Positions 50,338-62,326 of a stretch of 64,000 bases of DNA are shown here, piece by piece. Source of the stretch: Lycocorax pyrrhopterus obiensis (taxonomy: Eukaryota; Chordata; Aves; Passeriformes; Paradisaeidae); NCBI GenBank assembly GCA_014706295.1, contig JACSVZ010000001.1:45398383-45462382 (forward strand), read 5' to 3'. The position numbers and the translations under genes were made by a program. A model generated the notes under the pieces. That model ran no database searches and was not told the origin of the DNA. It saw only the letters and a list, made by a program, of their open reading frames with translations. The first letter of the stretch is position 1; every line of letters begins with the position of its first letter.

Positions 50338-50615
50338 GTTATATTGTAAATATATAATTAAAACATAACATATTTATATAATATTATATGTGAAATAAAA
50401 TATAATATGAGACATCATGAGATCAACAATTTCATCTAACTAGGATCATTTGAGAAGCTTTAGTCAAGAAGATTGTATGCTAGGAAGAACATACAAGTAT
50501 ATGCACACATCTTTATATGTAACAAGTTGATAAACATTTGTTTATATATTAGAGATATATACATGAGAAATAGAAATTTTATAATAATTATATAGTAATA
50601 TATATGAATGAAAAT
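50338..50615. repeat. AT-rich low-complexity zone
   Basis: Dense in TATATA/ATAATA words, especially 50340-50410 and 50575-50600. It may be prone to melting or slippage; no other signal is seen. Confidence 0.65.
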
Positions 50616-52230
50616 GCTTATTCCTGAAGCTGAATAATTTTTCAAATTAAGTCAATGAGATTTTTTATCAGACTTCACTTTGTACTGCAAAGACATAACT
50701 ATCATAATAAAATTAAAGGGTTGTGTTGCAACTACTGAATTACTGAAATTTTTTCAAGGAGGTGTATTGTTTCAATTTATAATCAAAATCCTGAACACCA
50801 TGGATGAATGTAAAATTTCAGTGGTAAATTCATCTAGTGAAATACATGCACAATTTTATTTTCTTTAAGCATAATAACTTTTTTAGCTCCATTTTTTCTT
50901 GTTTTCAGTACATATCAGTAGATTTCAACACATATTTTATACCAAGTATCAGTAGTATTTTGCAGAAATAATAGCATGTAGAAAATAGTCTTTAACATTC
51001 TGTAAAAATAAAATCCATAACAAGTATTGACCATGTGAATTTCCTACATAATTGCTGATTTGAAGTATTCGTGTTATAAACGTTGACTACTGTTGATTTT
51101 GAGTATTGTTAAAGGAGGGATAGAAAACACTACAAAGAAGCAAAAATATTACAGCATTTGGTGATCATCTATGGTAAATGGAGCATATATTTTCTCTCCA
51201 TACATGGAAATTTATCTACATCATATAGAACAGAGCTCTGGAGTCACCCAAGTCTCTATATTTAGTTGTCTGTGACATGGACACATTTTTAAGCAAACTG
51301 AATTCCTTATAAAGCAGATGTCTATTTCTGGTTGGATGAATCATGTATTGAAAGTTCAGAACAATAAACATTATCCACAGTATAGAACTTTAATGTTAGT
51401 TGCAATTAATAACATTCTGAGAGTCATCAAAGTGATTAATTAGAGCATTAGTATGCATCAGCTTATAAGAAAATCAGTAAATTTCAAATAATATATTTAT
51501 CCTTGCAATAACTTCCTGAATATTTCATGGCATAAATGAGACAATTTCTCAGCAGTCCAACTGATATTCATTCTTTTCTATACTTGTTAATTTTCTCTTT
51601 TATAGCTTAGCAGTTGACTCCTTTTAAGGTCATAGAACACTTTTTCTTTTCTTACTGAATTCAAACCTCTGAAGTGAACATATTTTTAATTGCCAAAACC
51701 ATTATAAATGCTATTATGCCCAGAGATATTTCTGGCTATTCCATTCATTACTCCATTATCAAAACCAAAGACATTCATTGTTTGCTTGCATCTCATTGCT
51801 TATATTACACTATGTGCAGTGATTTAGAGACAGAAAGAACAACTATCTAATATATACTTTCATTTGATATTCTTGTCTGATAGTATGTTTCATTATAGTG
51901 GGGGAATATTTTTTGCTTTGGGAGAAAAAACCTTTATGAGTTGGAAAAGGACACCTTCTGCAACTAATAAAGCATTAACAAAGAAGAGTACAAAAGCATT
52001 TTGGCAAAGTAACAGCACTGATATATATCACAATCTTCTCAGGGAAACATCTTTGTAGTCTGAGAGGTAATTAGGACAACTAACGCTCTCTTCAAGGAAA
52101 GAAAGGACATTATTTATAAATAATTGAAGATAATAAAAATCAGCAGTAGGCAACCCTCCAGTGAGCTGGAGTTTGGTCAGACTCCTTTTTCTCCTAAACT
52201 ACAGAAGGACTTGAGTTTCAATCAAGTTAA

Positions 52231-52300
52231 TTTTTTTGTTTGTTTGTTTGTTTTTGTTTTTCTTTTGGCGGGGGGGTTGTTGCTTTGTTTTTTTGTGTGC
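52231..52300. repeat. (GTTT)n and T/G-rich low-complexity tract
   Basis: A T run, then about four GTTT units, further T/G-rich sequence and a seven-base G run around 52270-52276. A frame of 76 codons crosses it (Phe/Val-rich) and is not a gene. Confidence 0.85.
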
Positions 52301-53062
52301 GTGAAGTGTTTACCTAATGGGTCACATAAAAAATTGAAATACACAGTATTGTAAGGTAAATGCAATAGTTAAATTTTAAAAAAGGCATAGTAAGTTCTCC
52401 TGTAAATTTTAATACTCTATTCATTAGTAGTGTGCAGGTTCATGAAGAAGGAAAGCTTAGACAGGAAGAGCAGAAGGCTGGCAGAACAAATCTGCCTTTT
52501 ATAAATTCTCTTTACATTTTGTCCTCTCCCTATTTATCTGGTGTATCTCTGCGATATTTCCAGGTTCAGTGGTTCACAGCCCAATTTTTATCTACCCATC
52601 TTATCTTTGTGAATGCAGTTGGACTCTGAAATACAGAAGAAAACACTGAAGAATCAGTTAGGAACAGTAAATCTCATCATTTTCCCCAAAATGCTATCAC
52701 TTGTTCAGCTAACTTTTTTCCTATAAAAAACCAAAACAGACTCAAGAAATACCAGGAAAAAAAATGTTTAAAAATAAATATCTGCAAATGTAGCGGATCA
52801 AGCCCCAAATACCCTAAAAGGTTTTTAATGTAATTTCCAAAGAGCATTTTTATGAGGGAAAAGAAAACTTCACAAAATTGCATTGAAACTCACTGCAAAT
52901 GTGTACAAGTATAGTAAACAATTTTCTGTGTTTAAGACTAAACAGTGCTTGCTTTTCCTATATGTCAAATGTTTGCTATTAAATTACTCCTTTCTCAGAT
53001 AAAGTATACGAAATTATCAAGCAGATGCATTCTATGCTTAAAACAAAGACCAAGTCTAGAAA

Positions 53063-53082
53063 GTGTGTGTGTGTGTGTGTGT
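53063..53082. repeat. (TG)n microsatellite
   Basis: About ten GT units, uninterrupted. Confidence 0.93.
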
Positions 53083-54743
53083 TCATTTAAATCCCCTGGT
53101 ATCTGTGAGCAGTGTCCATTCCATGAAACAAAACAAACAGGCAAAATGATCTGACAGCCTTACTAAAAGTTCGGCCATGGACTGAATGGTCTTCCTCTTC
53201 TCACTTGTTAAAGATCATCTGCTTTAAAATTTTTGCAGTTTTAACAAACAAAAAAAAAAAGTTGAAAAACTTTAATAAATCTTGCATTTGTACATTCATT
53301 TTAGTTCATGGCTCAAAGCAATAAGAGATTATATGCTATTTGTATATCACAGTCACAAATATAAATCAAGTAATTTATTTATTTTTTCTTTTCCTACTGC
53401 TTTTCCTCACTTTTAAAAACCTCTAACACAAATTTATTTTTTGAAGAAAAGTAAGGACTGTGAACTCTGTCATCGTTTCTTACACAGCCAGGATTCAGAG
53501 AACAGTAAGTACAATTTTTTGTGATAGACTGATCACTTGGAACTCTGATTTTGCCTCCTCGTGGCTCCTTGAATTTTCTTCAAACTACTACAATCACAAG
53601 TTAGAATCAAAAGGCATATACTAGAGAAAACAGCTCTGTCTCAGAGTCTGATCTGCCACAATTTAGCCTGCATTCAGTGTTATTTGGCCTGAATAAACAG
53701 CATTGCAAAAACCCAAAAAGAGACAAACAACCTCTAAAGTAGCATAGATTACTGAAAGAAGGGTAAGGTAAAATTACTGGATAATGAATAAAAGATATTC
53801 TAGTTGTAAATATGCAGTTAAAACTACTTTATTTGCAGTTGCCTTGATAATTTCCAATTAAACATCTGAAGACTAATATATTAGCATAGCAATAGGAATA
53901 TAATTATATGTTTGTTCTTTATGTAAAGCTGTGTTTGTTACATGGTGACTTAATTTCACATTCATTACCCTCACTTTAGTTTTAGGTCTTGTGTGTACTT
54001 TCAAGTGTGTTTCTTTACACGGGCTCTTTAATGATAAAGCTACAGCAAGTATTATCAATAAAGCAAATGTTATTGCCTATCAATATATAAACACATTCAT
54101 AGATCAAGTGGTAGATCAAAGGACAATGACGTGATGCTGGAGTTCCCTGAAATGTAAAATGTCTTTCTAGTTAATGTTTTATTTTAGCAGTAAGTTACGA
54201 CGCTAATATTAATAAGGTTTCTAAAGAGAAGCTAAAAGGTGGAATAAAGCAGTGCTTTAGGACCAGTTACTTAAAAAAGGTCTTTGATTAAAATCCTTAA
54301 GAAATTGATAAGAACAGAAATATATTTTGGTAAAAATCAGGAAGAAAGAAAACTGTTTAGTAGAACACTGGTAGCAAAGAACAGAACAAAAATTTGTCTG
54401 GTACAAAGCCACCATGGAGAAAGGTGGTAGGTGAGGTTAAAAAGAATACTTGCAGTTAAAAACAGAATCTGTGCTGGATTTGGCTGGGATAGAGTGAATT
54501 TTCTTCATAGTAGCTATTATGGGGCTGTGTTTTGGATTTGTGCTGGAAACAGTGCTGATAACAGGGATGTTTTCCCTATTGCTGAGCAGTGCTTACACAG
54601 GGTTAAGGCCTTTTCTGCCCCTCACACCACCCCAACAGTGACTAGGCTGGGAGTGCATAGGAAGTTGACGGGGGACACAGCCAGGACAGCTGACCCCAAC
54701 TGACTAAAGGGATTTTCCATACCATATGGCATCATATTCAGCA

Positions 54744-54749
54744 TATAAA
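54744..54749 (+). promoter_or_regulatory. LTR TATA box (TATAAA)
   Basis: TATAAA in the context GCATATAAAACTGG, at the U3 position expected for this LTR family. Whether the LTR still promotes transcription is unknown. Confidence 0.6.
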
Positions 54750-54902
54750 ACTGGTGGAGAGGTTGACAGTGGAGTCCTGTTGTTTAGTGACTGCCTGGGC
54801 ATCATCTGGTTAGTAGCAATCATTTTTATTTTTATCATTTGTCTTTCTTGTGTTTTATTTTCCTCTATATTCTATTTTATTTTTTGTATTTTTTTTTACA
54901 TT

Positions 54903-54908
54903 ATTAAA
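54903..54908 (+). promoter_or_regulatory. LTR polyadenylation signal (ATTAAA)
   Basis: ATTAAA, the commonest variant of the poly-A hexamer, about 155 bases after the TATA box and just before the TCAACCCAC block characteristic of this LTR type. Confidence 0.55.
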
Positions 54909-55047
54909 CTGTTTTTAACTCAACCCACACTTTTTTTCATTTTTATTTTTCCTTATTCTCTTACCTCCCTCCTGCTTGGGGGGAGGGGTAGTGAGTGAGC
55001 AAGTAGATGTGTGATGCTTAGTTGATAGCTGCAGTTAAACCATGGCA

Positions 55048-56254
55048 GTAATTCATACATCTAATCCCATCTTGAAATAGTCTGTGTTTTGGAGATAGTT
55101 TGATGGCTTGTTACTCTGTGTACTATGAAGAATTAAAGTCCAGTGCAAATTTAAATATATTAACTAAGGAAAATAACCTTGATTTTTATACTCTTTAGTA
55201 GTCTTAACGCCACCTGAAGAAATAACTGGTGAAGTAGCATTCTATAGTTACTGTTAAACTGGTAAAGAAATTTGCAAACCTGTGATTATTTCCTTGCCTA
55301 TCAATAATGATGTTGTGCTCAAGAGAATGTTATAGATTGATACGTGAACAAATTTATTTTCATGTGAAGGGCAATGTATGGAGTCTGAGTCTTCTCTTAA
55401 TTGATATGAAATTGAAAGGAAGACAGTGAAAGTAAAGAAGGAATGAAACCGTACAACAGCAACAGAACACAAGGATATATATACACATATTGAAACTTGA
55501 ATATCCATTTGACTAAATCAAAAATTATAGATCTGAATCCAGGTCTTTGAAATTGTACATCTAAAAAGCTAAGTTATTTTAAGTAGTTGAACTATTTCAA
55601 TTCTAATTCTAAAGACACGTCTAAATTCTTTGAATCCACTGGCTGCAATGTTTTCTTCTTCCCAGCAGTATAAAAAAATGAAAATTTCATTCGAATTCCT
55701 TCAAATTGTTAAAAAAAAAAAAAAAAGACACGTAGTCTGCTTTTTATCAAAATATTCCTTTTGCCAGGAATAGGAAAGGAATGTAAAATATCATTCATAA
55801 CATTTCCTAATTTTTTATTTTAGAATTTTATGTTAACAGCTAAATTTCGATTTTTACTTCTTTCTGTTAATGAAATTATCCACTGTAACACAGAGTGGGC
55901 AAGTCAGATGAAAATCACAATTTGCATTCTCTTCTTTCAGTTTTGATGAATTGCAGCAAATTACATTATTGATTAATTGAATTAAATGTATATGAGTAAT
56001 ATTTACAAATACATGACTCCTTAGCAACAGGATTAGAGTTTAGATGTATTACCTAACTGTTCTTAGTATATGATAATCTGAGAAAGAAAGGACATTTTAT
56101 TTTCCCTATTAGGAAGACAGTGAGATCTTGGACTAAGGACATATTAACGAAAACATAATAACCAAAAGCAGTTATAACTGCCATAACTGGGCAGTCTGTT
56201 CTCAGGCTTTTTCCTCTTATTCCGATGAAACTTCCTGTGTTTTTGTTTATAGAA
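55048..56254. other. AT-rich non-coding DNA
   Basis: No gene or interspersed repeat was recognised. Contains a 15-A run at 55712-55726 and frames of at most about 84 codons. Confidence 0.55.
55712..55726. repeat. Poly-A tract
   Basis: Run of 15 A with no retrocopy body recognised upstream. Confidence 0.9.
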
Positions 56255-56655
56255 TACACCCCAGGATACCACTGACCTTCTTGATGACAAGGACACATTA
56301 AGAGCTCACGGTTAATTTGTCCACCAGGACTCCCAGATCCTTCTCTGCAGAGCTCCTCTCCAGTGGGCCAATCCGTAACCTGTAATAGTGAGTGGGGCTT
56401 ATCCTCCCTGGGTGCTGGACACTACACTGACCTTTGTTGAACTTAAGTTTCTCTCTGCCCAATAATCTAGCCTATCAAGATCTCACTGAATGACAGCACG
56501 TCCTTCTGGTGTGTCAGCCACTCCTCATGGTGTTGTATCAACAGCAAACCTGCTGAGGGAACAGTCTGTCCCTTTACCCGAGTCACTGATGTACGAAGGA
56601 ATGAGACTGGATCCCGTCCTGACCCCTGGGGAACACTGCTTGTAACATATGCTCT
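56255..56655 (-). mobile_element. CR1 LINE ORF2 reverse-transcriptase fragment, inactivated
   Basis: Read on the minus strand from 56655, this is the palm region of the CR1 reverse transcriptase. CCCCAGGGGTCAGGAC encodes the remnant of the PQGS motif. The catalytic box of CR1, Phe-Ala-Asp-Asp, reads Phe-Ala-Val-Asp here (codons at 56537-56548). Downstream are TGGCTGACACACCAGAAGGA, TGGGCAGAGAGAAACTTAAG, GAGCTCTGCAGAGAAGGATC and CTGGGAGTCCTGGTGGAC, all diagnostic CR1 ORF2 blocks. An in-frame TGA lies four codons after the box (56525-56527). The 3' end of CR1 is missing. Clearly non-functional. Confidence 0.9.
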
Positions 56656-57609
56656 TCGAAGAGTCAGAAACTAGTGCTTTCTTGAATATGCTAACATATG
56701 TTCACCATCTTTTCTAATATTTCTGTCACACACAAGACTATCATATAATAACTTGCAATCTTTTTCCCATTACCTGGCTTTTTATGTGATGGATGGGATT
56801 ACTTATGTGAAATCCCTGACTATAGCCTAAGTACATGTTTCATTCCTCTTTCCATTTTTCTTATGGGATCATTGAAAACTAAAAAAAGTAAAATTATTAA
56901 ACCATTGTAGCACAGCAATGTAACTTAAACCAGAAAGAGTTAGGATAGAGCATCCTTCATCCACAATGTGTCTAATTCAGAGTCTTCCATCAGGGGACTT
57001 TATATACTTTCCCCTTTTCTTCCAGAAGAATCTGCTATAGTCAGGGTACATAATTAACCCCATTCGCTTACCATTCAGTGCTTTTTTCTTTTTCGTATCT
57101 TGCAGTACTTTCCTTCTTTTCCCCATCCCTGAAGCTTCCAGTAATTTCAGCCACTTCTTAGAATGATAAGCATTTCTGCATAATTTATCCCAGTAATTAA
57201 GTCATAAATGTGTCAGACATACAAAGCATAGGATGTGTTATAAATTGCCACTTTTGAAATGAGAGGATTAAATGACTTGCCTACTGTGATGCAGAAGTCT
57301 TCCTATGGTGGAAGGGATTGAATTTATTTCTATATCTATTCAGGAAGATATAATCTAAATTATTTCCTAATAGCATATACTTCTTTCTACATAATCAATA
57401 ATTTCATCTTGACATGTTTACATTTGCTTGAGCTCTCATTTTATTTAACAGATTAAAAGGAAAAAAAACAGATAGCTGACTAGCAGATGAAAACATTCCA
57501 ATTGAGTTTCTGAAGACTAAATAAGTTTTCTCAGTAACAGGACTGAATGTCTCTTGCCAGTATCCTCCTTTGAACCCTTTGCTTTTCATTCACACAAACT
57601 AGAGAAGAC

Positions 57610-57990
57610 ACAGGGATTCAGACTGAAAGACTGTTGTGCTTTGGGGATTTAATGATCCGCATAACGCCTGACCTAAGCAGGCATGATTGCACACACCAGT
57701 TGACCTCCTGGATTGTGCTGTGCTGCCCATATTCCTTCACAGGGTATGAACCCAGATAGCTGATGGTAATGGAAGAGCCTGGAGGCTGCACCCACTCGGC
57801 AACAGCAATTGTTAGACACTGGCATATCTTTGTCATTAAGTGCGGCAACATCTCATACAAACATCCTTTTCTATCACAGTCCTTAATAAAAAATCTTACA
57901 AAACCTCTGAAGACCACATTACCCAAAATTGTCCCATTGTACAGGACCTATGCAGCATGCCATGGCCACACTAAGAGGTTCGTCTAATGC
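57610..57990. other. Unidentified less AT-rich island, open on both strands
   Basis: About 380 bases with visibly higher G+C than the flanks. The minus strand is open for just over 100 codons (57618-57926 and slightly upstream, without an ATG at the indicated start, which is TTG). The plus strand is open at 57763-57987 (74 codons, ATG start). The minus-strand product has four Cys in its first half and a Pro-Pro-Gly-Ser-Ser stretch, but I recognise no domain. It could be a retrocopy or transposon remnant, a conserved element, or an exon of an unknown transcript. No poly-A tail, splice pair or start context decides it. Confidence 0.4.
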
Positions 57991-60237
57991 TGCATCAACT
58001 AAGGGATTTTAATATCAGAAGGGACATAAGATTTTAAATCTGGTTATTGCCTTTTTTAGAAAGTTAATTAAATATGTATATTACTTGAAAGAGTTTGAAT
58101 CAGCACCCATCAGTGAAAAAGAAAAGAGGAGAATGGCAGATCATTTGTTTTCTTAAACTTTTTGTGAAGAATTTATCATCCTGAGAGAAAAATACAGTTT
58201 ATTTTGTCATTTTTTTATTATAAAAGTTTTAATTTATTTTGTTGTTCAAACAAGCATTTTCTTTGCCTTCTTAAAAAAGTAAGAATATTCCTCCTTTCTG
58301 CAGACCCATGAATGATAATGCTTTGTTAATAGATTTTTCAGGTAACAGAAATAGAAAAAAAGAATGATAAATAATTATAGATAAACAGAATTCTAAAGCC
58401 TAGAATATATATTTTTATATGAACAAATACAACTGTGCATCACACAAATTCAGGACAACAGCAGTTTGTGAAGTTTCACCTGAGCAAGCTGAAGATGCTG
58501 TTGCAAGGACACCTGTAATACAGATTTCTGCTTCCATCCGTGTAGTGACCTATCATCCTGCTTGAGCGATGTGATTCCCTAAGAAAGTCTTAATTATGTG
58601 AAGATCTCAATAAATTATTGATTTTTATCCAACACTCATAAATGTCTGTGCAAGAGGTGATATTTCATGAGAAATAGTGTGAATATATTCAATGTCAACT
58701 TCATTGACCTACATCATTCCTCTGGTTTGGTATAAATCTCCACTGCATTTTCCAACACCTGAAATTGACGTCATGTGTGACAGATGATATCTTTGTAAAC
58801 ATTTTAATACTCTCTTATTTCTGGAGAAAGGGGAGTTTGTGCAGTTTCTGGAAGAGCAAGCAGTATGCTTGGTATTGAAAAGGAGAGGAAATTTCAAAAG
58901 ATTGTGGGTTTTGTCCAACAGAACTGGAGATTAAGGACTTCCAATTCAGAAAAAACAGGGAACAGTAGCACAGAAGGGCTTCAAAAAGTAATCTCCTACA
59001 GAAAAAAATAAAAGTGGCTCTACAGAATTCTGTGCCAGTCACTGAGTTGACTGAAATCAAGCCTGAAAACATGGACCTGCCTGAAAGGAAACAGTGCAAA
59101 GTAAAAGAGCTGTATAAAAGCCCCTTCCTTTTCTTTCTTCTACTTATTACTCTTTACACTGCTAAACAAAAGATACCCAGGAACACTTTTCTCATTATTT
59201 AAGGTATTAGTGCAATTCCTGCTTGTTTGGACCACCACATCAACCTTTCTCAAAGATGTGTCTCCTATAGAGAGGGACAGGCCTAAGCAACATGAACTAC
59301 TTGGCTTTAGTCCTAAAAATTGGGCTCTCATCCTCTTTAGTGCTGAGATATCTTATATTGTTGTGGGCTTTGTTGGGATTAATTTTTAGTTTTGAGGTGT
59401 GTTTGGGTTTTCTTAAATGTCTGACCTTTTTATTAAGGAGCCTGTTGAGAAGAGAAGGGCTAGATCTGTGATCTTTTGCCATTTTGGTCTGAACAGACAT
59501 TGTTACCATGTCTGTATGAAGAGTTCGGAGCCACGAATTGTCTAAGAGCATGAATGTCAGTAACAAATGGGAGGTAAGAACAGTGCAAAAGATAAAAGAG
59601 GTGCGTATGAGCTGATCAGATCCAAAAGGATCGTAACATAATGGAGTAGCACTGTGCCTTCATCATTAATGAGTTCAGGAGCAAATTTTTGATCGAACTA
59701 TAAAGCTGAGAAGTGCTACATGATTCAAGAGTAACAGAAGCAATAAGAGGGAAAAATAGGAAAATTTTCTGCTCCTTTTATTATAGTGCAAAGATTCAGC
59801 ATTAGTATTTAAGAAAAAAAAAATCTAAGAGAGATGTCTAAAAAATATAATTTGCTATAAAATTCCGCTGATTTTACCAGAGATAGATCATACTGAACTG
59901 ATATGAAGTTTCTGTGATAAACAAAATTGTTTCTGGCTGCAAGAAATGTGGTAGATGACTTCTTCCTCCAAGACAGTGAGTATAGTATCACATGGAATTG
60001 GAAAAGATAAACAATAATAGACAGCTTGCTTCCTATCTCATAGGAAGATAGAAATAGGTAATACTGGAAGGAGAAGTACAAGTGAAATAACTAGTAAAAA
60101 TGAACAGGCATTTCCCTGAATTACCTTGGAATAAGATTTGGATATGAGCAAATGAAATTTGCTTCTGAGACAGCTTTGAAACTCATTGTGAATATTTGTC
60201 AGTATAGAAGATGCATACAACACATAAAAAAAAAAAC

Positions 60238-60267
60238 TTTGCAAACATTTAATATTTGCAAACATTA
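60238..60267. repeat. Direct repeat, 17-bp period
   Basis: TTTGCAAACATTTAATA is followed directly by TTTGCAAACATTAAG. A local two-copy duplication. Confidence 0.8.
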
Positions 60268-61904
60268 AGTGAAACAATGCAGGTAGTGAAGTTGTTGACT
60301 AAGGATCCAATAACAAAAATGTCAGATACAAACCATGACCTCATTATTAGATAAATACTGGGAAAGAAAATTGTCTAATTAGGAATTTCATCAGAGTGTG
60401 ACAAAGGAATGATGAATTAATCTGTAATTATTTATTTTCTAACAAGATAGATCAAACAGATAACTGGGATTGTTATCTCTGTTCAAAGTTTTATTGGACC
60501 TTTATAGAAAGTACAGTATATATAAGTTCTAGTCATCTATGGTTCGCAAAGAATGAACTCAAATTTAGCTAGTACAAAGAAAAATTAATAGTTTGAAATG
60601 GAATTTTTCAATCAGAAAATAACAATTTGGCTTGTTCAGAACAGAAAAAACAAATGCTAAGGGAGAATGTGATTGATGTCTATAATTACATAAAAATACT
60701 GTTTGAACTGAAAGACAGCTTTAGTAAAAATAGAAATAAATTATGACAAATAAAAAAACCCCAACAAAATAAAACCACAAGTTAGATTATCAGAAGGTTT
60801 TTTCTCGTGAAGAAAATTCTGTGAAAGGACTTTCGAGACCTGAAAATATTCTCCTTTTCAAATGCAGATCTGTAAGCAAACCAAAAACCAAGAAGGTTAT
60901 CTGTTCCAGAAGAACAGGTCCATTTCAAAACTAAAGTATTTAAGAATACAAAGTACATGGCACAGTAGACGAGGACTTAAGCAATACGTCAAGCAAGGTT
61001 GTGAGCACCCACAGTTTTTTAATTTACATTTGTGTTTAATCATTTTGAAATAAAGTCATGTCCTGAATAATTTCATATCTGGTTCTTAAAAAAGGCAGTA
61101 AGAAAATAAGACTCTCAAATAAATTTCTGCTTTCTTGACCCCAGGTCTGACTTGAAATAATGTCCTTCATTGATTGTCTCTGTAATTGACGCTATGAAAA
61201 AAATCCCAGTAATTTCCAGTGAAACGGTAGCCTTTGGACTTTTAAGTCAATAATTTTGACTTGGATGAAAATCTGATACATGGACTGAGTTTTGCAACTA
61301 TATGACAGAAAAGATCTCTGTGTTCTCCACAGTTTATTAAGCAGTTGAGTGACCAAATCTATTCTTTAGAGAAGCAAAGAGAAAAAAATAATAATTTTCC
61401 TCCCCCATATATATTGTTAGTTTGAGGTATTTTTAATCCACATTCCATAAATATGAGGGAAATATTTTATGTCTACTTTTCTATGACAAGAAAATTGTAG
61501 AAAAATGTGAAACATGGTTCAAAACTGAATGTCTGAACAGACATGTCAATTTCCATGTTAAATCTCCTTGGATTTTATAGATATGGCATCAGGCATACAG
61601 GAGATGCAATCTTCTAGAATGGTGGCTGGAGGACAGATATGATGAAGCGTGTTACATGAAAGCATGTAATATGGCACAAAACATCCGCGTGCAGATTCTC
61701 AAATCACTTCCCAAATGCAAAACAAGAAAAGGAATAATAGGAGAAAAAAAAAAAAATCCCCATTTTCTTGAAAAAAGAACATTTTCCAAAATAGTAATCA
61801 TAAACCCAATGTTATTTAAAATATATCATATAATGGTTTAGGCATAACAATACCGTGAAATATTAAATAGTGAGTATTATTATCAGTATGTATTATACTA
61901 TAGG

Positions 61905-62326
61905 CTTAAGATGGAAGACAGGCTGAGAGAATTTGAGTTGTTAAGCCTGGAGAAGAGAAAACTCTGGTGAGATCTAGCAGACTTTAAGTACTTAAAAGAG
62001 GCTTACAAGAAAGCTGGAGAGGGACTTTCATAAGAGCATGAAGGACAAGATGGAATGGCTTTAAACTGAAAGAGGGTAGGTTTAGATCAGATGTCAGAAA
62101 GAAATTCCTTGCTGTGAAAGCAGTGAGGCGCTGGAATGTGCTGCCCAGAGAAGTTGTGGATGCACCATCCCTGGAAGTGTTCAAGGCCAGGTTAGATGGG
62201 GCTTTAAGAAACCTGGTCTAATGAACCATGTTCCTGCCCATAGCGGGAGGGATTGGAACTAGGTGATTTTTAAGGTCCCTCTCAATCGAAAGCATTCTGT
62301 TTCTGTACATTACATGATTTTATGAG
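61905..62326 (+). mobile_element. CR1 LINE, 5'-truncated 3' end
   Basis: Plus-strand CR1 terminal about 420 bases. GACAGGCTGAGAGAATTTGA, TTAAGCCTGGAGAAGAGAAA and CTTACAAGAAAGCTGGAGAG come first, then TGGCTTTAAACTGAAAGAGG and TTTAGATCAGATGTCAGAAA. GTGAGGCGCTGGAATGTGCT, CCCAGAGAAGTTGTGGATGC, TTCAAGGCCAGGTTAGATGG and TTTTTAAGGTCCCTCTC follow. The tail is a worn octamer region (CATTCTGTTTCTG to ATGATTTTATGA). It is the same subfamily pattern as the 16 kb copy and carries more of the 5' side. The minus-strand frame at 61984-62184 is a shadow. Confidence 0.94.

Larger units (their letters stand above)
47641..54469. other. AT-rich non-coding DNA
   Basis: No gene was recognised. Includes a copy of an unclassified repeat at 48060-48255, an AT-rich low-complexity zone at 50338-50615, a (GTTT)n/T-rich/G-run tract at 52231-52300 and a TG array at 53063-53082. 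Frames are at most about 83 codons. There is no retroviral internal sequence here, although LTRs lie on both sides. Confidence 0.55.
54470..55047 (+). mobile_element. Avian ERV solo LTR (neoavian type)
   Basis: Near-complete LTR of about 578 bases. It starts TGTGCTGGATTTGGCTGGGA, continues with AATTTTCTTCATAGTAGCTA, TGTTTTGGATTTGTGCTGGA, TGCTGAGCAGTGCTTACACA, AGGCCTTTTCTGCCCCTCAC and GGACAGCTGACCCCAACTGA, and ends TTAAACCATGGCA. It carries a TATA box (54744-54749) and an ATTAAA polyadenylation signal (54903-54908), followed by TTTAACTCAACCCACAC. These blocks match an abundant LTR type I know from many neoavian genomes. Clear target-site duplications are not seen. No coding retroviral sequence flanks it. 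Frames at 54431-54703 and 54726-54998 are LTR sequence read by chance. Confidence 0.88.
56656..61904. other. AT-rich non-coding DNA with one less AT-rich island
   Basis: No recognised gene. Frames outside 57.6-58.0 kb are at most about 94 codons. The 57610-57990 island is described separately. A 17-bp-period direct repeat (TTTGCAAACATT twice) lies at 60238-60267, and A/C-rich patches near 60750. Nothing else is identifiable. Confidence 0.55.

Noticed and set aside
54431..54998. Two consecutive 90-codon plus-strand frames as a small operon or retroviral gene
   Set aside because: Both are LTR sequence; the second runs through T-rich LTR DNA and only mimics a hydrophobic membrane protein.
45213..55047. 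The two solo LTRs in the same orientation as the two ends of one provirus about 9.8 kb long
   Set aside because: The LTRs belong to different types (different starts, bodies and signals), and the interval holds a CR1 and ordinary AT-rich DNA with no recognisable gag, pol or env.
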